A stretch of DNA of 64,000 nucleotides from Protula sp. h YS-2021 (Eukaryota > Annelida > Polychaeta > Sabellida > Serpulidae): the NCBI GenBank assembly GCA_949752745.1, contig OX457025.1, forward strand, positions 48,845,601-48,909,600, in the 5' to 3' direction. Shown piece after piece: positions 56,917 through 64,000 of the stretch (the first letter of the stretch is position 1; each line of letters starts with the position of its first letter). The notes beneath the pieces are model-generated. The model did not search any database, was not told where the DNA came from, and was given only the letters and a program-made list of their open reading frames with translations. Made by a program: the position numbers and the translations under genes.

Positions 56917-58808
56917 TTAAAACCACTAGATCCACAGCTACAGAAAGAAATACCAAGGTGGAAATTCCACAAAGCAAACTGGTCAATGTTCCAGGAACTA
57001 TGCCTAAGGGCCATAAAAACCAACTACTTTACACATGATGACGACCCGATTTTACTTTTTACTGCTCTAATCCAGGCAATCATGGAAAAAACCATACCCA
57101 AAACCTCCGGAAACCCTAAAAAGCCACAGAAACCTTGGTTTAACGACGACTGCAAAAAAGCGATAGCTATGCGGAAAACAGCTCTTCGCCAATTTTATAT
57201 CAGCCCGGACAATACTACCAAACTTGAATACAAACGGCTGCGTGCCGCAGCACGCAGAACCATCAAAGCAAGTAAAAAGCAAACCTGGGAGGAATATATC
57301 TCCACATTAAACAAAAACAATTCAACCAAAAAAGTATGGGAGATAATTCGGAAAATATCTGGCAAAAACATCTCAAAACCTATAAACCACTTCACCACAA
57401 GCAACCAAACTATCACAAAACCAGCTGAAATAGCTAATACCTTTGGCAGAACCTTTCAATTCAAATCCTCTTCTGACAACTACTCCCAAGCGTTTCGTCA
57501 AATAGAGAAGCAAAAGAACAAATACCAATAAACTTCACCTCAAATAACTCGGAACAGTACAATAGCACCTTTACCCTGGCGGAGTTGAAAGACGCCATGC
57601 AAAACTCACATGACTCAGCTGCCGGACCAGACGACCTGCACTACCAGGTTCTAAAACACCTACCCGAGGAAATCCTTGTAGTACTCCTAGAATTACTAAA
57701 CCAAGTCGGGACTACAGGAAACTATCATGCCAATTCCAAAACCCAATAAGGATCCTACCAATCCCCAAAATTACCGCCCAATATCTCTGACAAGTTCCTT
57801 GTGCAAAACACTAGAGCGAATGATAGCCGAAAGACTAATTTGGTATTTAGAGAAAAATTATCTGCTTACTGACATCCAAAGTGACTTCAGAAAAGAAAGA
57901 AGTACCATAGATCACCTGGTTAGACTCGAGTCATTTATAAGAGAAGGTTTTATCAATAACGAACATGTCGTCACTGTTTTCTTCGATTTAGAAAAAGCCT
58001 ACGACACGCCTTGGAAACACGGTGTCATGCAAGACCTCTACATCTTTGGCGTACGAGGTCGTCTCCCAGAATTCATTGAAGCGTTTTTAAATGACAGGCG
58101 ATTTAAAGTCCGTCTCAATTCTGTCTTCTCGGACTATTTTGAGCAAGAAGAGGGCTATCCTCAAGGCTGTATTTTATCAATTCTGCTGTTTCTAATCAAA
58201 ATCAATAGTATCAAAGGCGCAAATAAACAGGGAATAGGCAGCTCACTCTTTGTAGACGATTTTGCTGTGTCGGCAAGGGGTAAGAATATGAATCTCATCG
58301 AGCGGCGCCTCCAGCAAAATATAAACTCTCTTCAAAAATGGGCTGACCAAAATGGTTTTTCAAATTTTTTCAAAGCAGAACAGTCTGCATGCACTTTTGC
58401 AACAAGAGAAACCCACACGACGATCCTATTTTATATTTATCAAACACTCTGAAACCTGTAGTGAAGGAAAACAAATTCTTTGGCCTAATTCTGGACTCGA
58501 AGCTAAATTTTATTCCCCACATAAAAGACGTGAAGAGGAAATGTCAAAAGGCGATCAACCTGCTACGCGTAGTCTCCGCACAAGACACCAGAGCAGATAC
58601 CAGTACTAAATTAAAACTGTGTAGATCATTAATAAGATCTAGAATAGATTATGGTAGCATCGTCTACGGATCGGCAAGGCCCTCGTACTTAAAGATGTTG
58701 AACCCAATACAAAACCAAGGCCTTCGCTTCTGCCTTAACGCTTTCAGAACGTCACCTGCGGAAAGTCTTCAAGTTGAATCAAATGAACATCCATTATATA
58801 TGCAATGA
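56917..58808 (+). pseudogene. I-type LINE ORF2: linker and reverse transcriptase
   Basis: 56986-57531 is the linker (KPWFNDDCKKAIAMRKTALR and basic helices). After a short broken stretch (57530-57730, frame change and probable deletion around NQVGTTG) come the RT motifs: PIPKPNKDPTNPQNYRPISL, CKTLERMIAERL, FDLEKAYDTPWKHGV, EEGYPQGCILSILLFLIKIN and SSLFVDDFAVSA (catalytic Asp pair). Another frameshift near 58440 leads to FFGLILDSKLNFIPHIKDVK (motif 7) and SRIDYGSIVYGSARPSYLK. The family usually has YADD and GVPQGSVLSP here; the FVDD and CILSIL variants suggest decay. Confidence 0.8.
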
Positions 58809-58820
58809 ATCAAACTTTCA

Positions 58821-59827
58821 ATGCAATATGCAGTAAAACTATACGCAAATAAGGAAAACTCCACCCATAAGGCAGTGTTCGAAAAAGACCATTCAGAAAT
58901 CCTAAGCACACGCCCTAGGGTTATCGTACCCTTTGGCACTAGAATCTGTAACCACCTTAATAATGCTGGAATCAAAGTCGAGCAAATTGCAAACTTAAAA
59001 GTTTCGAAACACCCAACATGGAAAATACAAAGACCAACCACAGTCAAAACTCTGACCAACTTTTCCAAAAACAAATGCTGAAGAATTTAAAATTAGGTTT
59101 GCTGAGATAAAGGAAACCTACCTTCACCATCATTTCATATACACGGACGGATCTAAACTCGATAACAAGGTTGCTGCCTCAATAGTTACAAAATCAAATA
59201 CCCTGAAAACAAGATTGCCGAATGGCTACTCCATCTTTTCCGCGGAGGTTCGGGCACTCCAATTAGCCATGGAAATTGTCAAGATTAGTAGGTACAAAAA
59301 ATTTGTTATCTGTGTCGATTCCTTATCGGCCTTACAGTCACTAGACAATCTGCAAGTGTCGAATACAATGATTCTAGACCTAATAGAACGTTACGAAAGG
59401 GCAAATTCCTAGTATTTTGCTGGGTGCCAAGCCACGTGGGAATACCGGGTTATGTAGCTGCGGACCAGGCAGCAAAAGAGGTGCTAAACTACAACATATC
59501 CGACCTTTCCATACCATACTCCGATTTTAAACCCCATATTTCAAGGTATACAAAAAACCTTTGGCAATAAAAATGGAACGAACAAAGAATAACAAACTCT
59601 TTCAAATCCAACCAACAGTTGGACAAAAACAGCTAGCTCTTGGCAATATTCGCGACACAACGGTTGTGCATAGAGTTCGAATCGGGCATACATACATCAC
59701 CCACGGATATCTTTTGAGAGACGATGCGCCTCCAGAATGCATTGATTGTCAAGAACGTTTGACTGCAAAACACATTCTACTCAATTGCGTAGATTTTAGA
59801 GCATTCGTTCACGTTACTACAGTGTGA
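58821..59827 (+). pseudogene. I-type LINE ORF2: RNase H domain and C-terminal CCHC motif
   Basis: 59140-59412 reads as an RNase H: YTDGSKLDNKVAAS (Asp), SAEVRALQLAMEIV (Glu) and VDSLSALQSL (Asp), across a frame change at about 59215. After another stop (59410) the WVPSHVGIPGY-type block can be read in a different frame. 59561-59827 ends with HRVRIGHTYITHGYLLRDDA and CIDCQERLTAKHILLNC, the C-terminal zinc motif of I-like elements. RNase H removes RNA from the cDNA hybrid and separates this clade from CR1/Jockey types. Confidence 0.75.
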
Positions 59828-60060
59828 ACTGCATGAAAGACCTTTTTACAAAGTAGCACCAAGCAAAATTATTTCTTTTCTGAAAGAAATACACTTGTAC
59901 AGTAAGTTTTAAATTGAATTTAGTTGATTTTAGATGTATACACTACTTGTTTTGTCTATTTTAATTGATTTTAGTGTCAACTGACTCTTCCTATAGCAAC
60001 CGAACTGACACAATATGACCCTAACGGGTTGCTAGTGTCGTTAAACCAATCAATCTATCA

Positions 60061-60722
60061 ATCTGAGGTCATCTGTTGTATAACAACGATTATTTATCTT
60101 CAGTTGGAGACTGCAATCAGAGACCACTTTAAAAGGTCCAATGCTTAGACTTCAGCCTTAATGATACTGCAGTAAAGGGTTATTGCAAAGGAAACTATCT
60201 CCTGGAAAATCTTATTGCCTCAGTATATTCATTCGAATCCAAAGGACATTCTGCATTAAAGTCAGTGCACTGAGATAAACAGAATTTTGCTTGTGAATAG
60301 ATTGTGAGGTCAAGATATTTTATAATTGCTGTAAGCTAATAGCAATGAGCCAGGTTTTATTATCTAATTAATAAGAAGTAATAGGACCCGGACTAGGGTA
60401 AAAGGAGAAAACTGAGCCGCCTTCCGCCCCCCTGGCCCGAAAATTCATAGAACGAGAAAACTGTGCCAAGCATAAAGGATGGGACGAGAGGAGTGGGTCA
60501 ACTGACCCCTTCCCCCCCCCCCTTTGTGGGAATTTTTTTATTTTTGCATATTTAGACGTTTCAAGCAATTCAAATCAACTGTGTTCTTTTCATTTTTTCT
60601 GGAGTGTAAAAGTATAAATAGAGTGTAAAAGGCAAACCTGCTGCTTTGAACAGCACATAAGTCCTTAGGCACTTGAACGAGTACAAGCATTTTTTCAACA
60701 ATAAGTTGTCTTTGTAACTGAA
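60061..60722. other. Spacer between the LINE and the Polinton-like element
   Basis: No gene recognised. A C-rich stretch at 60420-60525 includes a C9-10 run. A Polinton terminal inverted repeat would be expected in or left of this interval, but I could not identify one. Confidence 0.4.
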
Positions 60723-61155
60723 ATGGAGGGACAAACAGTGAGAGCTAATTTCAAGATCAATGCTGCCTTAAGCTTAGCAGTTGAAGATGGTCAGCATAGT
60801 CGATTCATCAGAATCAAACTAAATAAAGTTGGATAGGATTTTTTTATTTTCTCTGGAAGAGACTGAATGATAATTTGGAGAAGATGCGTTTGATTAACTT
60901 CAAACTCTATTTAACAAAATCAAAGCGTTTAGAGCTGATTACGTTCAACAACATGTGCTATGGCAGCTTTGTACGCAGCTCTCAATTCGAAGGGAAAGAT
61001 TATGCTTCCTACTTCAACTTCAATGATAAGGAATGAGCAACGCTGCTGGACCTAATGCCACAACTAAGCAGCGTGTTACATGAGACGTCACCATCAATAT
61101 CCAGTCTTTTGCTTGATGAGACGTCCACGGAATGTCACGGTTGGGTGACAGCAGC
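60723..61155 (+). pseudogene. Unassigned Polinton-associated ORF fragments
   Basis: A 37-codon frame from ATG 60723 ends at TAG 60834. A second frame from about 60868 runs to TGA at 61036 and on to TAG at 61157. The latter has an aromatic YFNFNDKE then LLDLMPQL pattern that faintly recalls a PC4-like single-strand DNA-binding fold, but this is weak. Both fragments lie on the strand of the downstream integrase and capsid-type genes and are probably pieces of one eroded gene. Confidence 0.3.
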
Positions 61156-61177
61156 CCAGTTAACTGAGCATAAATAG

Positions 61178-61372
61178 ATGAAAATAACTAATCTGACCAA
61201 GGAAAAACTGGCTGAAGTGGAGTGGAGTAATGCAAATGTACAGAGCCAGCTTGGATTAATATGTGCACATTGCGGTGCTGAAGGATATGCAGAACATGAT
61301 AATTGTCACAGTCACAGATTCGATTGTAAATTATGTGAACCTAAAAATTTTTGTGAAAATGTGAAGCTTTAA
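61178..61372 (+). pseudogene. Small Cys/His-rich protein in the Polinton-like element
   Basis: 64 codons. A cluster CAHCGAEGYAEHDNCHSHRF, then DCKLC, gives C-x2-C...C/H...C-x2-C spacing compatible with one or two zinc sites. It follows the upstream frame after a TAG. No family recognised; could be a late or regulatory gene of the element. Confidence 0.4.
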
Positions 61373-61503
61373 AGGTTAGTGAGATGCATAGAGAGGAATG
61401 GCCAATGTATTGAGAAGAGTGGCACCATAAAAGAACTCTTGAGTAAGGTGCATAATCATATATTTTGTTGAGACTAAGCAGTAAAGACGTGTTTAATGTG
61501 AAC

Positions 61504-62055
61504 ATGGATATTATTTTCAAACAAATATATGTAGACTTTATGATCGATGAATTAACTCATTTTGGATTCGAGAAAGAACAGCTTTGAGACTTAGATAGCT
61601 GTCAGGACTTGGCGCACTACAACTTTAAAAGAATTGAATTATACAACAGGTTTATTGAACAGCGTTATGAAACTGGAATAGAAGACGCAGAGGACTTTGA
61701 TTTTGATTCTGCATTTCACTTTGTTCGTACTGATGTAACAGTGTACTTTTGCGTTGTGGATTATTTGAGGGATTGTTTTGCAAAAGAGGAAAAGTTAACA
61801 ATGTCAGCATCTCATTCCCTTCTTTACAGACGTATAGAGACATTGGATGATGTCTTCCAAGTGAACTATACTGACTTTGTGTTTTCAAAGCTTCCTTATT
61901 TTGCATCTGATTTGACTCTATAAGCGAAGAATATGTGTAAACACTGGGAAGTTGTCGGAATGGCAATTCCAAGAAATCGTTTTATCCAATCTTTCTTGAG
62001 TGAATGTGAAGAACTGAATTTACCAGGGAACACTTATGACATTGATTCAGCATAA
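61504..62055 (+). pseudogene. Unrecognised element ORF with two in-frame stops
   Basis: One reading frame runs from ATG 61504 to TAA 62053 (about 183 codons), interrupted by a single TGA (61585) and TAA (61921). The reading looks protein-like throughout (many aromatic and acidic residues, no low complexity), so the stops look like point decay of a real gene. Product unknown; probably part of the Polinton-like gene set between the region above and the integrase. Confidence 0.45.
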
Positions 62056-62313
62056 TACAATTTGGACAGCTGACCTCATGTTAGTTGTACCTGCAAGAAT
62101 TATTTTACTGTCAACGCTTGTTTTATTCAATAATGGAGTTGAAGTGAATATAGACATTTGTAAAATGTTTGAGGAACATTAATTTTATCTGTATGGTAGT
62201 GTATAACACACTTTTTAACTGTTTAAAAAATTAATAAATAGTGATTATGTGATTTATATTTGCATGTCAATAAAAGTTTTACAATGTAAATGATTGTTTT
62301 CAATTCAAATTAA

Positions 62314-62640
62314 TATGGCAACGTGGAAAAACTACTTAGCCAATACTTACTTTAAACCTGGAATCCCTGGAGCATTTGCAGGCTAATAAGCTATGCAAAC
62401 CACTGAAACAAAACAAACAACCTGTGACATATTCCAAAGTAAAAAATTAGCCACAAGATCAGGATGCCTTTAGTTTACTTCAATATAGATTTAAACGACA
62501 ACATATCATTATCCGTGGTATTGATGATATGTGGGATGTCGACTTGGCAGATGTAGCTAACATAGACTATAATCTTGCTTATCGATCATCGTTAGATGTG
62601 TTTTATCAAGTTACCATTCTACATGGTTACTACAGATCCA
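62314..62640 (+). pseudogene. Polinton-type integrase, N-terminal half, truncated
   Basis: Starts at ATG 62314 with an N-terminal segment typical of Polinton (retroviral-like rve) integrases. After stops and a frame change it reaches the start of the catalytic core around 62540-62570 (D.W..DLA.., first catalytic Asp). The domain then breaks: about 62600 the sequence joins a piece of a different virion-type gene, so the second and third catalytic residues are missing. An internal deletion has fused the integrase to its downstream neighbour. In intact elements it inserts the linear DNA into the host genome. Inactive here. Confidence 0.65.
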
Positions 62641-63120
62641 TACCTGAATTATGTAGTGCAATAAATTAAGAATTGCAAAAATGTATTAAAGCAAACTGTA
62701 TTCGGTTAAAGTATGACAAAATTAGTCGAAGAGTTTCTCTTCTTTTGAGAAATAATTATGATATTGTCTCTTCTACTGGATTAGCTGAGATTTTAGGATT
62801 TATACCAGATAGATGGCATAAAGAATCTGGTCCTGCTGAACTCCAAGCACATGTGAAACATGGATTTTATACACTTTATGTGCACTACATTATTTGCGAG
62901 CCACAAGATTATTATGTACCTTTACTACGTTCTGATCCCTTTTGAAGGTGATGATGTGATATTATTATGAAAACTTATTATGAAAACTTATGAAAAACCT
63001 CATTACCTATTAACACATCAAAAATTGATACAATAGAAATGAATATTAAGGATGACACAGGCCATAATGTTTCATTTCAAACTCGAAAAGTGATATGTAA
63101 ACTTCATTTTCGACAAAAGC
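62600..63120 (+). pseudogene. Polinton/adintovirus-like structural-type protein, broken
   Basis: 62673-62945 is the longest open piece (90 codons). It is preceded by a TAA (62667) and followed by stops and at least one frame change up to about 63120, where a conserved block near the C-terminus of this family (a D-D-T-G stretch, then a basic strand) can be read. The protein belongs to a conserved family found next to the capsid-type gene in invertebrate Polinton-like elements. Its exact virion role I cannot fix from sequence. Not functional in this copy. Confidence 0.5.
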
Positions 63121-63123
63121 ATT

Positions 63124-63460
63124 ATGAAAGTATATAGACACGATTCATCCACATGCCGCAACCGTTTTCTTCGTCAAATGGGTAGGGATTTGCCAGGATT
63201 TAAAGATGCACGTATACAATATGGAGATGTTATTGGTTCGTTCATTGGAGCATTGGCTTGTAAAGCGACTCAAATCATTAAGGCAGGAGTTAAAATTGTT
63301 GCACCATATCTTAAAAAGGCTAAAAAAATGTGGTTAAAGACGTGACTGGTCGTGTAGCTCAAGTAACTGTGCTATGAATAAACAAAGTACACCAACAAAA
63401 GTTGTTAGAAGGCGAAAGAAAGAGAAAAGAGCAACATCAAAAGATATATTTCGGAAATAG
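63124..63460 (+). pseudogene. Core-protein-like (basic) ORF of the Polinton-like element
   Basis: 63124-63345 encodes a 73-codon Gly/Lys-rich piece with a hydrophobic IGALACKATQIIKAGVKIVA segment. After frame changes a strongly basic tail (VVRRRKKEKRATSKDIF) reads to TAG 63458. The arrangement, an amphipathic glycine-rich N-terminus plus a short Arg/Lys tail, resembles the adenovirus pX-like core proteins described in adintoviruses and Polintons (established), which condense DNA in the virion. It precedes the capsid-type gene, as is usual. Confidence 0.5.
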
Positions 63461-63480
63461 AAACAACGTGAATCATCCAT

Positions 63481-63989
63481 AATCATTCTTGTGAATGTAG
63501 TGTTTCTCCATTGGAATGGTTTCACATACCCCAACGCAAATTGTTGTAGAAAAAAGTTATAATGTAGACTATCAACCACTCACTACCATTACAGAGGGTG
63601 CTCCAATAGAGTGTTATATTCCTGCGAGTACAGAAGAATATTTAGATTTAAAGAACAGTAGACTTCATATTGGAAGTAACATTGTAAAGGGTGATGGAAC
63701 AGTGTGTATCGCAGATAATAGCTTAAGATCCATCAATGATTTACTTAATGGGTTATGGTCCAATATTGAATTATATCTGAATGATCGATTGATTTCACAC
63801 AGTAACAATTCCCATGGTTATACCATTTCTCACCTCATTCTTAACTCGAAAGAAAGTCTACATTCTGAGCGCTCTACATGTCGTTATTTGCATATACATC
63901 TAAGCCGTGAGTTTATGTCTACAGGTATCTTAGGAGTAGATTTGTTTGAGAAGGAAAGGATCGTTATCTTCCCAATGGTATGTGTATGA
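63481..63989 (+). pseudogene. F54H12.2-like capsid-type protein, N-terminal part (runs to window edge)
   Basis: 63516-63989 gives 157 codons. A one-base shift just upstream (about 63530) hides the true N-terminus with its short Cys-x-Cys stretch (63490-63500). The sequence matches the conserved N-terminal region of the 'F54H12.2-like' family (EEYLDL, DLLNGLWSNIELYLNDRLIS), widespread in invertebrate Polinton/adintovirus-like elements and probably the double-jelly-roll major capsid protein. The frame ends at a TGA near 63987, 11 bp before the window edge, with the family's remaining length missing or off the edge. A frameshift and an early stop make it non-functional here. Confidence 0.6.
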
Positions 63990-64000
63990 AATTGCGGTTG

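Larger units (their letters stand above)
54640..60060 (+). mobile_element. I-type non-LTR retrotransposon with RNase H, frameshifted
   Basis: Order on plus: 5' region, ORF1 with three zinc knuckles (to 56288), ORF2 endonuclease, RT, RNase H and a C-terminal cysteine motif (to 59827), and a 3' UTR ending in ACCCTAACGGG...AAACCAATCAATCTATCAAT. ORF1 and ORF2 overlap in TAATG at 56286-56290. At least six frameshifts or stops make this copy inactive, but every domain is present in order. The exact 5' end was not located. Confidence 0.82.

Noticed and set aside
61504..62055. Stop-codon recoding (TGA as Trp) in the Polinton-like genes
   Set aside because: TAA and TAG also interrupt the same set of genes and frameshifts are frequent, so decay explains the stops better.

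Overview
This window looks like a repeat-saturated, AT-rich invertebrate nuclear genome, most likely a mollusc and probably bivalve-like. The reasons are spliced exons with standard GT/AG sites, and repeats that resemble the bivalve 'pearl'/Helentron-type elements: tandem cores of about 150-180 bp, an (ACGG/ACAG)n run, then a terminal hairpin. There are also many TIR elements, several retrotransposon clades and a Polinton-type element. The species cannot be fixed from the sequence alone.

Host genes. The only clearly conserved gene is WDR55, a WD40 nucleolar protein, on the minus strand. Four coding exons (28737-28616, 3294-3109, 1951-1879, 623-417) join with exact phase and canonical splice sites into 196 continuous codons. 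The C-terminal WD repeats lie beyond the left edge. Its first intron is 25.3 kb. Inside that intron, on the same strand, four more phase-consistent exons (20021-19846, 19568-19510, 18991-18782, 18410-18165) encode an unrecognised protein with a PWWP-like N-terminus. Its last visible exon is duplicated, and the second copy is broken at the edge of a satellite block.

Layout. 0-28.7 kb: WDR55 and its repeat-filled introns. These hold hairpin-ended elements, a 51-bp minisatellite, a 154-bp dimeric array, a roughly 200-bp satellite with about 1-kb higher-order units, and a 53-bp minisatellite around a poly(A)-tailed transcript-like unit. 29-43.4 kb: gene-free and packed with DNA transposons, including a 963-bp hAT element with a perfect 8-bp target duplication, a FLYWCH-bearing element with long G/C arms and a 9-bp duplication, and several TIR/MITE elements. 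43.6-46.9 kb: a pair of near-identical 0.93-kb LTRs with no coding interior. 46.9-50.5 kb: a minus-strand CR1/Jockey-type LINE, internally deleted. 53.1-54.2 kb: a decayed Ty3/Gypsy integrase. 54.6-60.06 kb: a nearly full-length but frameshifted I-type LINE with RNase H. 60.7-64.0 kb: a decayed Polinton/adintovirus-like element running off the right edge, with integrase, core-like and capsid-type genes.

Most long ORFs here are by-products of tandem repeats whose unit length is divisible by three, or are antisense shadows. Apart from the two spliced host genes, essentially every coding signature belongs to a mobile element, nearly all broken by stops or frameshifts.
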